A DNA stretch of 64,000 nt from contig NC_092579.1 of NCBI RefSeq assembly GCF_037975245.1, forward strand, positions 18,806,678-18,870,677. Direction: 5' to 3'. The notes beneath the pieces are model-generated. The model did no database searches, was not told where the DNA came from, and was given only the letters and a program-made list of their open reading frames with translations. Below, piece by piece: positions 15,301 to 30,300 of the stretch. Within the stretch, counting starts at the first letter, position 1; each line of letters opens with the position of its first letter. Made by a program: the position numbers and the translations under genes. Origin of the DNA: Apostichopus japonicus (Eukaryota > Echinodermata > Holothuroidea > Aspidochirotida > Stichopodidae).

Positions 15301-18300
15301 CTCTACGGTGTGAATCTGGTGACCTTTGACACTGACCTCACTGGTTGACCGGTCACCTTCATTCAACCTACCTGCCTCTCATTCTACCACCCAAAGTGTC
15401 TAGTGATGTATTCGATAGAACTGTCAGAGTCTTTGTGTAATCTCAGCCTTCGGTAAAACCAACCGTACGTATTTTGCGGTTTCAGAAGTCATAAATCCAG
15501 CAAGAAAACCACCCTTGAGCCTCCTGATAGGCTTCTTTTTTTGGGGGGAAGGGGGGGCATTTTTCTGTTCCCGTTGATTTCGCCTGTAACTTTGTGTACA
15601 CTGAATCATTCTATAGAATCATGCCAAATATGATTCTATAGAATTAATAAAAATATTCTATAGAATATAATAATAAAAATATTCTATAGATTTTTTTTTA
15701 TTTTTTTTTATTTTTTTTTAGACTTTGAAGATCCTGCTAGGATCGAAACGTCAGGCCAACTTTCTTTTGCATATTCTCCTACACAGGCTCTCTAGTGGAT
15801 AAGCAGTTTGCTAACAGTTTTATTTTATTTTCAAATATGACAACAGCAAATATACTAAACCATTGACAGTTTCCTTTAGTTCTAGTGTCATCAATTCGAT
15901 CTAATTATCAGCAGTATTAAAGAACTCAAGGTTTTTTTTTAAATTATCGACGAATAAGCGACAAAACTGAAAACGGCCGCTTCAGAGTCCGAGGACGGGG
16001 GCGTACCTTCTTCACGTAGGAGGCGGCGTCATCTTCTGTGACCGGTTCTGCGCTGATACCTCCTCTCCTCTGCAGACGTTTGGGAGGAACGGTTGGCGTA
16101 CAGCTGACGTCTTCATCTCGATCCTCCGACTGGGATGCCGAGGAAGCAGTATTGGCTTTGCCCTGAGATTCCTAAAAGTCAAAAAAAAAAATTATAAATG
16201 TTAAGAGTTACAAGTGTAATAATAAGTACTGTAAAACAAAATATTACAGATGATATAAGGCTGGAATCAAGAAACTGGTGTGATCGTCTTGTTATTTACT
16301 CTACTTGAAAGTAGCTCGAAGCTAGTCCAACGCGTAAAGATGTTCTGCCCTCTTAAAGTTTGTTGGATTTTGATGTATCCATCCAAAGAAAAATCCTGCC
16401 TACAATATTCCATTCGTTGACTTGACAACGAAACTTAGCCGATATGACAAAGTTAAAATCTCATGATGAAAAGAGCAATATCCTTCTCGAGATATGAAGA
16501 TCCTAATTGCTCCATAGTGTTTACTTGAGAAGCGATTTCTCACATTTCCTAACATTTTAAAAGATTTTTTTTCCCGTCTTCTTTTGATTGCAGGCAAACA
16601 TTACACTCTTGCCTATCGACAGTTTCAAAAGAATTTCCTTGTAATTTTGATATCGGTTGTAAAATTATGGCGGAGTTGTCTGACACAACTCGCCATGAAA
16701 AGAAACTATTTTGTTCGTAATGAGACGTATCGCGCCATATGCCTCGAAGGACAACTTTATGAGGTGCAGCACTTAAAAAGTGGCTATTGACAAGATTTCT
16801 TGGAATTTATGAAATAACGATCTTACTATCACTTTTCCCAAGGGTAAAATATCTCTCATGCATTATGTAAATAGGGCAAATGAAAAACAGAATTTTTACT
16901 TAAATATACTTTTGTGGCAAGTAAGCTAACATTTTCGACAGTTAAAAGTTTTTTCTGCGTCTCATTTACAGCTGATTTCCTATGTGTTCACAGTTAGTGC
17001 AAATTGTGTAAATCTGTGGGTAAATGTGAGGACGTCACTTTTTGGGCAAAATTCTTGACTTTTGGAGATTTGGAAGATTCATCTGTTTTCACTTGCAAAG
17101 GTTACAAAGATTTTACAACTTTGCAAAAATCTTGTTGAAGGTCTAGAACATCACAAATGTCAAAATTTCATCATTTTTCCAATATTAATTTTAATGTTCA
17201 TTTTTTCATGTCTATCGCCAGACAAATGCAAGTGCTCTTTGTTTTTTCTTTTCTGCTAACAAAGTGGCTTTTAAGCCATTTAAAATAACCTAGATTTCCA
17301 GGCCTCTCTCAGTAGCACAAATTATCTTATTCGGGGCGATGTTCAGCGCATGTACGTAGATTGCTTTGTTATAACAGAGAAAGAACGAGAGATGGTGCTT
17401 TCCCCATTCTTAGATTTAATTTTGGATTTATTTAGCCACCATTTTCACACCCACCAATAATCCTTATCATTTTAAATTGTTATGTACAGCAAAAGACATC
17501 TTTGTATTAAACAAATACTGCATGGTGGCTCAAAAATGACGTCATCACCAGGGGGGGGGATAACCAGCTCCCATATATACCAACCAACAACGAGAAGCAT
17601 TTGCATCTTTTTTGTCAATTCTTCTTGAATTGATTTTCAGGGCAATCTATTAGCCACCAATCATTTCAGACCATTAAACAACCAATTTTCACTGGAAGCA
17701 TTGTTCTATAGAATATATCTGTGTCAAGTTCATTTTAAAGAGCATTTAGCATCAGTCTTATCGTTTCTAAATTGCAGACTTCACAAATAGCTACGTTATC
17801 TGAAATTATTTTCAATTCAGCGGAGCATTAACGATGCGTTAATACCACTTTTACCGGGCAATACACAGAATTTCAATGCCTTGTCTATTTAAGCATGCTT
17901 CTTTTCTTGCTTTTTCTTTACATTTCTCCTTCTTTTCCATCATCATGGGCTTCTGTTAAGAGAAAGTCGAGGTTTGTCACATTAAGAAATCAATATCGAG
18001 ATATTGCTCTCAGAGTATTTTGGGAGAAAAACAGGTACAAAAAATTGTAGGAATCATCCAATGAAGATATTGACAACCTATGAAAGAAGGCTGTGCTCTG
18101 TGTGTACTACTACTGCATGACATAGCATGAGCGCAGTATGGATGTAGATGTAGTTATGTAACTACCATGAAATTTTCAAAAGTAAACAACAACTGACATA
18201 CAGTATACTTATGATATGACAACATACTTAGTATTTAAGAACTTCTGCATTTGATTTTTTGGCCACTTCCAGACAATTTTACCATAAAATTTCTTTGTTA

Positions 18301-21300
18301 CTCAACTCACCATTAAATATTGCAAAACATAAAGACAACATTATAGAATTTTGCAATCTTATAATTAAGCTATGATATGGTAATGATACGCTCTATTCTA
18401 TTAATTGTAAACTGTAAGCATATAGAATTATCAGAAATGTTATCCTTTGGGGTGGGGGGCAGAAGAGGGGGATATTTAAGACTTCAAAAGCATCATTTGA
18501 AATATGACACAAGTAGTCCAGCTAATTGTTAAGAAATTTCCATATCGATAATTTTTTATATATATCAAAGATTTATACGAAGTCAATGCTTAAAATTGCT
18601 TTAAAGTTTACAATATACTGGCCAATGGCAGAATTACATACGTTTTAACATAATACAGTAAATATACCATGGTTATGACTGAATTTCGTTTACTTGGAAC
18701 TCATAATATAAAGGATAACATCCTTTAAAACAATACACGAATAACTATCCAAGGTATACTACTGATCCCTACACGGCAAGTGCTGGTATTATCTCTTGTA
18801 ATGGTTACTGCATAGCAGCTCTATGTGGATTATTGAAAGCTGTAGTAAGCTCAGTGGTGTTGTAATGTATGTCACTGGGACTGTTGCACAGCGGATTTAA
18901 TACCGCGGATGGAACAGGAAATTGCTCTCTGAATACATAATATAATCCTCGCCATGATTGTCTTAATCATACCGCACGATAAGGAGCAGGGTCATATACT
19001 GTGTGACAAGAAATGACCGTAGTGAACAGTTTAATTAGGACTACTTAGAGAAAATCAGAAGGATACAATTTCCTCTGATGGAATTTATTATAGTCTAATT
19101 AGCGGTGAGCCATCCAGATACATATAGTGCTGTACTTGCTACTGTGTGCCTGGAGATCAGCACTTAAACATACATATACTGTATGTATGTATGCGTGTGT
19201 AGTAGTAGTACTTAGTAGGACTTGAAAGTTGAATCACTGCTAAAATCCTTGCTTAAATTTACAGCTGAAAAGAGATGAACTGCTAGACCAAATGGTGTGT
19301 GGCTAGCTTGCTGTAGCTAGTACAATTATTTTTTCTCATGCAATCCCCCACCCCCCCCCACTCACACCCACCCCCTACCTCCTCTACTGCCTTTGTCTCT
19401 CAATTCCTAGTGCTTTGATATGCTGGAGAGTAGCTTACAAAACTCTGTATAATAGGCACAAAAATAGTAATAAAAAGTTAAAAACTTGATCTGTTTCATC
19501 TTCATGAATCTTACAAATACGGCAATGACGGTACTTATCAGGAAGCACTTATTCTGACTTCCGATATGCTGAAATAATTGCAAAAAACACATATGTACAT
19601 ATATTTATGAGACTTCTGGTGAGATTATTACATCATGACAGTTTGTTGTGAAGTTTTGTAGGACCTTATTGTAGAAATTATTGGATAAAACGCTTCATTA
19701 TTTTCATTTATAATTTTTTCCTTTTAAATAAAGACTATATACTGAAAGATTCAAATGCTGTTTGTTCCTTCATATCTAGTAATGCATATAATGCAGACCA
19801 CATTCTTTCTTCATGCTTTTGATCTTATGTTACTTATAAAACTATCTTGTCAAATTTCTGTTGTTAAATAATAGTTTCTATGTACAGTGCACTTGAACAA
19901 TACTGTACTTTGGTGAACTGTGTAAAAATCATCACATTTATCACACAAAATTTTGCCTCCCAATTTTTCATGGAGAAAAAAAAAATCTCAGAAAAATTCT
20001 TCATAACTACTTAAGAGATAACTACAAAGACACAATTCACAAAAAATTGCACTTATTTATCAATTTTAAAACACACCTCAGCGCTTTTTGAAGAAAACCA
20101 ATTTATAATAAGTTGCCAGAAAGCTTCATGCACAGCTTATGCTGCAAGTTTTGCAGCCTAAAGTTGATTAACCTAAAGTGGATATTACAGTTGGATCACT
20201 ATGTGTTTCAAGCAAGAATTTACTGCTTTTATTTGTATTATGCCACTGCAAGAAGACTACGAAATTTATATTTCCATGGCAACGACAGGAAAATGATCAA
20301 TCTTTGTCGCCAGCAATATTACAATGCGATGAATCTATAGGGGGATGAAGGGACATCAATTCTTTTAAAGTCCTTGAATAAATTAATTGCTACCTGCAAG
20401 TCAAACTGGGGGTCATGACCTCTTTTTGAGGTCTCCGGTAAAACAAATTGGGATGGTTGGTTAAAAAATTTGGAAGAAAGTAGAAACAAAATGGGGAAAA
20501 TATCTTTAACTAAAAAATATGAGATGATTTTGCAACTAAGCACCTTCAATCATAACAATTTCTTAGAGGGAAAAGGAAACATCCTCCCCATAGTCCCCTT
20601 CTCCAGGTCACAACATCCGCAAGGAATGAAGGAAGGTTCCCAAGACGGGTGAAGGTGAAAGCAAAAACAGTTAGAACAACAGGGCTTAAAGCAAAGTCTG
20701 CATTTTCAGACTGTAGAAGAATTTAACCTACCTAGGTTTGTGTACTACAGTAGATATTCTATGGTTAAGTATTAGCAGAGAGTGTACATAAATACCAACA
20801 TATAGGTTTTGTAAAAGTTACAAATTACATTGTTCCCCCCCTCCCATTTTTAAATTCTGTAGCAAAAATTAACTGTACTTCAGACAAAAGTCAGCAGGTT
20901 AGTAAAGTCATTCACTAACATTCTAGCTTCTATATTCAATGTGTGCTTCAAGCCTTCAAGATAAAAGCACTAACTGCAAAATGACTAACATCAAATCTTA
21001 AAACATGTGTCACTTTACATATTTTGCCTAAATTTATTGGACATACCATATTCCATGCATACTAATATATTTTAAGTTGATGACAGTCCATTTACAATGT
21101 ATTACAAAATCGCAAGCCTTTTTTTTTTCTTTATACCTAGAACATGTTGAGTCCACTCAATCTATTACAACAACAGACACAGAGCCGATTTAAAAAAAAA
21201 AAAAAAAAATATTATAACAATTCGAGATATTGTCAATTCTGTAGGGTCGTAAATAATACACTCACGTGGGAATTGTTGGATCCCTTGGAAGATTTATGGA

Positions 21301-24300
21301 AGTCCTCACCTTCACTATCCATATTGACAAATAAATAATCCCTCTATAACAGGAATAGGAAATCAATTCACTAAACAACTGTATGTTCTCATGGTGGTCA
21401 TAAATAACAAACAGACTGTTACCACAGCATTTAGCAAAAGTTTGATCCAAATTCAGAGAATTTCTGTGACAACTACACTACCAAAAAACAAGAGATCCAA
21501 GACAAAAAAGAAAGCTTGATGATAGGCTGTCCATCAGAGTGTGATCTCCAAAAAACTTACAGAATTAGTGGCACGTTCCACCGCAAGTAGCCTGTAGCTC
21601 CTCTATATATGCACAGTCCACCGCTACTCACAAAAAAAACCACTGCCCGAGCGCTGTTGTATGTTACACGAAAACAACACTGGGACTCTGCCGTGCTTTT
21701 GTTCATTATGCATGCAGACATCAAGTTCACTACTTCTAAAGCTCTCAATCCAATCTCTCCGAGGGAAGATCCAATCTACCGCTCGACGTGATCAATACTT
21801 CCTCTCGAGTACGACACGACGATGAGTCCACTAGAGTAATGAGCAAAGAAATGTCTAATTTGTAAGGTGGTTTTTTATTCTCTTGTTTTTGGGCTTTAAC
21901 TGTTATTGCACTGTTTCTTCTCATTTACTTCCTCAAAATATCCTTTCACCGGGGAAAAACAGAGCACTTTGTCCTTCAAGGGTAATGAACGCTGGCTAGA
22001 AATCTGTAATGTGACAATATGTAGGGAGAGCTGTCGGTAGCAGTACACATCACAGGATCTTACAGGCAGTCTGTTCTCTCGGTGGATTTAGAGACACGAC
22101 GACAAACGGAGAGAACATTTCCTCGCCCGACAACGGGCATGGATGATTCAGAAATTGCCTTACTTGTATCATCCGTGTACTCGTAAAAAGACATGCTTGC
22201 TTGAGCATGAGGTTAATACTTATGCAAAAGGACTTGAACAATAAGCTGGTAAGGAAGGCTGTAATATCATGAAGAGTACTGTAAGTCTTGTGTATAGAGC
22301 TTTACAACCTATAGTACTGTAGGAACTACATATTGAGTTATCAACGCTTGAAATGAAACCAAAACAACAGATAAAATGGTTTCAGTTTTGCCCCCTTGTC
22401 AAATCTGTTTATACTAAGCTTTAGATAAGACAGCAGTGAATGTCAGGTTTCTAAATACATGTTTGATAAATAGTAGTTACACCAGAGGTCATTGTTTTAA
22501 ACTTCAAAAGTCACAAAGTAGGATTAATATTTGGCATAACGTTTTTTCTAATAGGGTTGTGAATGAGTGGAATGGTTTGCCTGAGAAAGTTGTACTTGCA
22601 AGTAGTGTGAATGGGTTTAAGAATGCTTTGGACAAGCACTTTAAGCATTGTAATCTGGTCTGAGTGTTTGTGTCTTCAGTTTTTTTCCTCTCTCCTATTG
22701 AATTTGTCCATACTCAGCAGTATATATGGGATTCACCATACAGTGGCTGAGTTTCTAAACACTACTGTACTATGTAAACAAGTCTTTCAGATTTTGGACA
22801 GAAGTGACCTTTGAACTCCACAAGTAGTATCAATATGGGGCATCTACATACCAAGTGTCAAATTTCATGGAAGTTGGACATATTGAGTTTATTATGTTTT
22901 ACAAGCCAAGGTCACACAGTATATATATATATATATATACATACATACACACATGTCATCAACATAAAATTGATACCATCTGTTTTGAGCAGATGAACCC
23001 CCCCCCCCCCCCTACAGTAGAAACCATGCCAAAGTCTTCTGTAGACTTGGAAGGAATAGTGAGGGCGCACTGCAAGAATGTTACCACTTGGTATAAGCTA
23101 GATTGACAGAAGTGCCCTTTTATAGGAGGAAGGTAAGAGCTGAACAAAGTACATAGCTCTACACTCAAAATAAATTTCTTCATTGTCATTACAATTGGCC
23201 CATCCGATTTTGTAAATTGAAATGGACAAAATACTGTAATTTTCAATGAATTTTGAAAGAGTAATATTTGGGGGTAATTCACATCCCTCTTTTGCCAATA
23301 ACTTTGTTGCTCAGATTTCAATATGTTTAAAACCGCAAAGATTTCCTGTTGTGACATAACATAGTGAGTCTGTGACATTATTGGACAAAGCCACAAGAGG
23401 GACTCGATGTCAAAAATAACTCTCAGGACAGTGAACTGAAACAGACAACAATTTCTTGTCTCAAAACATTTCCCAATGGACTGTCTGTCTTACTCTAAAA
23501 GCTTATTATGGTAATATAAAACCTTTCACTAATCATAGAAAGTGATTTCTCTAATGGGAAATGATTTGCTAGAACGTAATTTGGTTATTTCAGACTTTCA
23601 TTTTTTGCTGTAAATTTCAATTAGTTCATACATTATATGTGAAACTTATTTCAGTTTTAATAAACAAATCGTTTATATTAAGTTACTATTTTTGAAGCAT
23701 ATTCTTTAAGGCTTGCTAAGGCTCAAAGGTCATGTGTGGTCATATCCCTAGACTGCAAATTCAACAGAAAAATATAGAGCGTCAGAGGAACTTTTAATGT
23801 ATAATAACTGCACAACATTAAACTTTCGTGTAAAAGCGGATGTAATCAACTCTTCCAGCCACCCCACCCCCACCCCCTCCCCGGAGATATTTTATAAATC
23901 CAACATCACATCGCAAAATGCTATACAATATGGACAATTGATATACAAGTACACATATGTACAGCAGTTTTGTTAATAATAGGACAAATAGTACTTGATA
24001 TAATAGACTTCAAAACTGCTACACAAAATTTGAACACTGCATTATTCCCTGACCTGCCCCTCCCCCCCCCCTTCTCCCACCCTTCTGCCAAGCCTGTGAA
24101 TCATCAGATACATGTAACTCTACAGCTCCTCAATCATTAACATAATTTTAAAATGTAAATAAGGAGCACTCATGAACAAACTTACTGTGAATGTGATATA
24201 ATTAAATTATAAGTACAGTGGTACGCTGCAGTATTGTACAGTTCAATGGCATTGTGTGCTTACAAAATTGTCTAGAGCTATAAAATTCAACAGACTTACA

Positions 24301-27300
24301 CTTCTAAAGGGTTAAATGTAGAATGATCAATATCATATAATCTCCAGCTCGCTCTCCATCAACAATGAAGTCACAAACATCTTAACTGGCCCACAATGCC
24401 TCAACAAGCACCTAATTATGTATGCATAATGGTAATTACCTACCAGTATATAATCATTCAAATTAACATTAATTATGCAATTTTGGCTGAAACACACTAG
24501 ATATGTTATGTAATTTGCTCCATCCTTTCTTGACCAGATGTAATGTTCTCAGTCGAGCTCTAGCTGTAATGCAGACAGCATGACATCACAAAAACATCTG
24601 GACACAAATTTAATCGTAGAACCGACTTCACTCATGTTAGACCACTCAACGCACCACCAAAACACTAATATTGTCAGGGAATATAAATTTAGCGTTCAAA
24701 TTTTTTGTAGCAACAGTCTTGAAGGCTTGAAATTAGTCTTATGAAATACTATCATTTACTATCATGGTACCTTCTGCATACACAAGTAAGAAACCTGATA
24801 CATCTTTGCACTTGACATAGACCACTGACCCTTCTGCAACTTTCTCATTTTGCTATTATGCGATACCCAATACAAACTATTCCCTGTATGATAGAAAACC
24901 CACAGGGTAATACATTTCTGTTACGTTTCTCAACAGTTCAGACTGTGAGTGATGGCCATTGACTTTCAAACCTACTTGCCTTGTTTATAAACCACTTTTA
25001 AATTATACACATCCTAATTTATTTCATGCACTAGAAGTGATTCAGTCTACCTGTTCTTAAACATTGAAGATACTGTGGATTTGCCAAAGTGTGCTATTTG
25101 TAGTCTTAACCTATGTAGACAATTTGCATTTGCAAAACACACTTTTAATATACCTCTGGAAGGACTCACAAAAGTGCCTCTCTTCATCTTACAAGGCCCC
25201 TTGGACTTTGTTGGAGTCAACTTTCATACATTATTTGCAGTTATTGCCTCGAAACAAGGTTTACGACTTGTGATATTGCAGAAGGCTTTTGTTCCTCATT
25301 CGAAAAACTAGACTTAAAGGGGGGACCATCACAAGAAGCAAAAAGGAAGCACCCTGATGATATCAAACTTCGATGAAGACTTTCTCGCTCAGTTTACACA
25401 AAAACACATGGCCCAAACTGCTGAGTCTCACAAGGTTAATGACACCTCTAAAAACACTTTCCAAACCTCTTGAAGAAATGCTCCAAAATATGTTGGTAAG
25501 TGTTTTTAGCTTTGTGGTCAATTTAGCTTTAATATTTAGTAATTTCTATAGTTCCAATGTAGCTTTTGTCTTTGGTCATCGGTAACCAGAAAGTTTAACA
25601 AACCCATCAAAGTACTGTTCACATTAGATCACACCAAACATGTCCTAATTGTTTCATTAAATTATTACACTGCTAATTATTGATTACATGCTCGATTCTG
25701 AGAACTCTGTCAAAGAAAGACACTTTTTCCTAAAACCTTGAATGCAGCACAAGTGAAAAGCAGGAATTTTCAAACTCCTTGACTACTCCCTTATTAAACA
25801 ATTACAACTTGACCAGTCCAGGTGAGAGATTGCATTGCCTATGATTTCAAAGTACGAAATAGTATATACCTTAAATTTACAAAAATATACATGCAATAAA
25901 GCTATGTTGCTTTATGACTATATAGCACATTAACTTATTTCAATGATTGATTGGGGAGGGGGCACAAGAATTTTGACATTACCATGCGAAATATTTTTAC
26001 TGAGACTATTGACTCTGCTATTTCAATATGATAGAGGAATTATGCAGATCTATCTATGTACAAGAGAGTAATATACTATGTGATTATGATACAATATGAT
26101 TTATCCCAAAGTGATCATTAAAACCTTTTGGACACTTTCAGAACAAAGGAGAATTTTTCACGCCTTTCAAATTCTCCTTTGTCATCAGTCACAAACTGCA
26201 AGACTATAGTATGCTCTTTTTTTTGTCTCGTTTTTGGCAAATTTGTTCTGAAAAACTCAAAATGGTTGTCATTAGCAGGGTCCTCATTACTCTCCATATA
26301 TCAAATGAGAAACAGTTTCATTTGTCAATCAACACATGGTTTCCTCTAGTTTCTCTTTGCAGTTTTATTGTCATTAATGTTTGATGTTCTGTAAGATATT
26401 TCTTGTTATTTTGTGCTATTAGTGAATCTCTTAATAAAATACATTACAAATGTTTTACAAGTAAATGAACAACTGAAAAATGTGCATTACTGTTTAATAT
26501 TTTCAAGAGGGATATTATAGTGAAAGTTTAACAATATAGAAAGAACATTTACTAGCTTTTCACTCATGTAAACCAGTCCAGCTGCTGTTGCTAAGAAGCA
26601 TAAATTTCTTCACATCCACACAGGAGGAGCAAGCCACTAACTGGTGTTCAGCATAATGATATGACTGGATGACACTTTGCACATTCTATCTGTTGGATGG
26701 TGCACTTAAAATGTCATGAAAGTCTGTATTTAGTCCTGAGTGTTTGTGTATGAGTCATAGTTATTAGTTACCATACACAGTTAAGAGCAACATATCCATC
26801 CATGCATATTGTTTTAATACCACGGATATGTTTCAATCTTAGACAAGAGTTCATTCTTTGGGAAAGGGCTAACCTGTAAAGTAAAGGGCATGTACTGTAC
26901 TGTATTTTAGCGGAACAAAATTTTAAGGTTCCTGTCGATTTTAGAGAGAGAAGACTTTGGGCCATAGATACTGTATACGTACCAGTTATATAGTTTTGGC
27001 ATGTTTATAATGCATTCTCAGACATTACACTGTCTCTACATATACTGAAAAACTTAATTATCTGGCCCATTTTTCAAGCACTTTTCATGCACTTAAAATA
27101 GTTTATAGATGTTAATTTTGTAAGTGCAATGTGCTTGAAACTATGTAGAATTTTGGGTTATGGTATGGCATCAATCTGCATATGAAAATTACACTGTAGG
27201 GGTTGAATTGACTGTAGGGGTTAATTTATGCGGCATTGCATTGCAAATGCTATGCTAAACAAGTCCAAAGATGCATATAGCAGTCTCATTCTTTTCTTTC

Positions 27301-30300
27301 TATTTTTGTCTTAAGTACAAGAGCCAAAGCATTTTATAAGAGAAAGTTTAGAGCATTTGAAATTACTGCACAAACTTTGAACCCTACATTATTCCTTGTA
27401 CCTTACATCTTTATAACTTAGAAATCAATTTCAAAAGCAAAATCTTCTCCTATTGGTTATTAAATTTTTCTTTCTAATTCAATAATGCTACTCCAATTTC
27501 ATTATTACCACATGAACTAACCCTTCCAATAAAGTGGTACGGTATATATACACACACTTTCTATCTGCACTGTATTGTACTATACTGTGCTGTACTGGAC
27601 TGTATGGAATTCATTAAAACCATGCACACACACACAACATTGCTTTTATGTGACAGCAAATTGGTGGCGCTCTGCTAGAACCGCTTGCTGCAAAATGCCA
27701 ATATTATTATCAAGGTTTCTTTGAGACGGTACTGTATGTTTGTAGTATAAATGTGTTATTCCTTCTTTGCAGCAGATCTCATCCAGCCTGTATGACAATC
27801 CCATTTTCCATTCAGCACAATTTAAACCTTTACATGAACTTCTATCTTCATGCATAGAAGCCGAATTTCGGATTGTGGACAATAAATTCAAATTCAAATT
27901 ATATGTTTTGTTTATTACTACAGTATTAAGCTGCCTTGTAGATCAATCCAGGAAAAATCTAGTTTTCAAAATTTTGTATAGATGGCAAATTTGAAGGATC
28001 TGATTTTTGTCTCTAATAAAATACTGGTATAGTTCCTGTGTCAATAAATTGCTATAAATCTTCCAACCTGCATAGCATTCTGTCCATTTTGCGATTCGTT
28101 ACTGGATAAATTACTAAATGTAGTTATCAACACAAAAAAAACTCTAATTTAACACAGATGCAAGCCTTGCAAAGCCCTCAGAATTTTTCTTCCTAGAAAG
28201 AACTTCCATCCCTGTCTGTTCAGAAAATATGACTTTTAGCTGCCCTCAAAACCCAATTATAGACACACTGCTATGAGATGGAAAACAATTTCACCGCAGG
28301 TTGCATGATGTCAGTCTTGTGGTAATATACAGAAATATAGTTAAACATGGATCATATATCTATATGGTTTACGGTAACAAAGTGTCAAATTGTGAAAAGT
28401 ACTATGTCTAGTCATCATTATATCCACATTTGGGCAATAACAATTTACAAGACTCATCAATTCACAGTACACTCTCATATATAAAAAGTAACCCACAATA
28501 TGAAATTTTCAAACTTTAAACTGCAGTGAGCCAGCAATCTACCTCCACAGTTGTGACTTTGTGTTACACTACAGCACTGTGGATTTGCAAGTTACCATTA
28601 CATTTTGGGACAGCATGTAAATGAAGCACTCCTCAAAAGGAGTTCAACTGTTGACGAGCAAAAGGAGTTCAACTGTTGACAAGTTTCCATAATTTTCGAA
28701 GGAACGACCATTTCTGTTTTCCAAGTTTGGGACTTACAAAACAATGGCTCTGAAGGCTCTAAGAGGGCAATTTAAGGTTTTTCTTTTTTCCTTGTTTCTC
28801 TTTTCTTTACTTTCTTTTTTCTCTTTTTTTTTTAGAAACATCCAACCATGTGTACTTCTATCTTTTTTGTTACTGTATCATTTATCTGATTTTTAACCTC
28901 ACTCATAATGTCATAACTCCATTGTAGGGCATCCAGTAGACTACTTTGACTCCACAAAATATAAGGAATGTAGCCTAAGCATTGACTTATGCATGGTTCA
29001 ATGTAATTTATTGCAACATATTTTGTCCAGGGAAGAAAATTGATTACATGGTACTACTGTACAAAAATGATATGACCATAGAATATGTTGTGACAAGGTA
29101 TAAATGAGGTTTTCCAAAGTTGTTAATGCCGATGACACTTAAGAAATAACTTCAGACCAGCTTGTAATTGCTAAAAGAGATGCCCAAAATTACAGGCCAA
29201 GGATTGATATTTTCCTGGTTTCCCATTGGAGAGTAAATGACACAAACTGCAATATCACACTCATTATTGAAAACATTTTTAATGACATGATATTCACTTA
29301 GCAGAGATGTGTGTCATGTACTGAACTGTTGAGATATAATACATGCATACTGAAAGTTTTGTATTATTACTTTGGAAGGAATAAATCACTCACAATGAGA
29401 AATACTAATAATAAATTATTTTTGGGCCATCGGTAGTGCAGACAACCAAGTTCCTTTCTTGGGTTGTTGATAAATGAGGCATCAAACAGTTGCAGATTAA
29501 GGATGTCTGTTTTTCTTTCAAAGACAACAATATAGATAAACAAAACACAGACTGGTTTTCACAATTTTAATTTTCTTCCTTAACAATATTACATTCAATA
29601 TGAACTGTCTAAGCCCAAAGTATGACAAAGGGTATGGACCATTTAAGAAACTTTTCTGGATCCATACAACATAAAGTGCTTCTTAGTCTCATGGAACCGA
29701 CAGTCTCATGGGCATTTCCAAATAGAAACCTTGGCTCTCTTAATTATGATAGGGCCTAAATTTAACTGCCAACATAATAGAACTTAGATGAGCCAAGCCT
29801 AGGCCTATGCAATGTTGTACTTCCTTATTCTATTGTGACTGGTTGCACCTAAATTTTAGGCTAAGGATGGCCTTCCAACATATAATCTTATCTTAGTTGC
29901 ATATTTTACATATATCTGTAAACCAAGCTTTTACAAAAACATAGGCTAGGGTATGTTTCTAAACCTTAGAATAATCTTTACTTTAATAATTGTGTTTAGT
30001 AGGACAGAAGCAGGCCACTTATGGGAATGCTAATCAAAACATCAGGTAGAAAAATAAGTTAGACAGAGCCTAGGCTGACCAACCAGTTTCAGTTTAACAA
30101 GGACTGTCATTCCAATCGCATGTTAAGAATATGTAGCCTTTCGTCTTTGAATTTTTGAAGTAATGTTATGAGTTACCTCTTAGGCTTTCAGTTTGAAGGA
30201 TATCGGTGAGAACATTCATTTATTGGGAATACTTCAGTCAGAGAGAATAGCCTAACCTAACTTAACGTTAGGCCCATGTAAAGTAACCTAGTAGTAGTAC

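Noticed and set aside
22959-23396. A 145-codon minus-strand frame
   Set aside because: It runs through a poly-C/G run and has low-complexity composition, no family match and no fitting splice sites.
25064-25311. Two overlapping frames of 69 and 78 codons
   Set aside because: They overlap in different frames, lack homology, and are of a length expected by chance.
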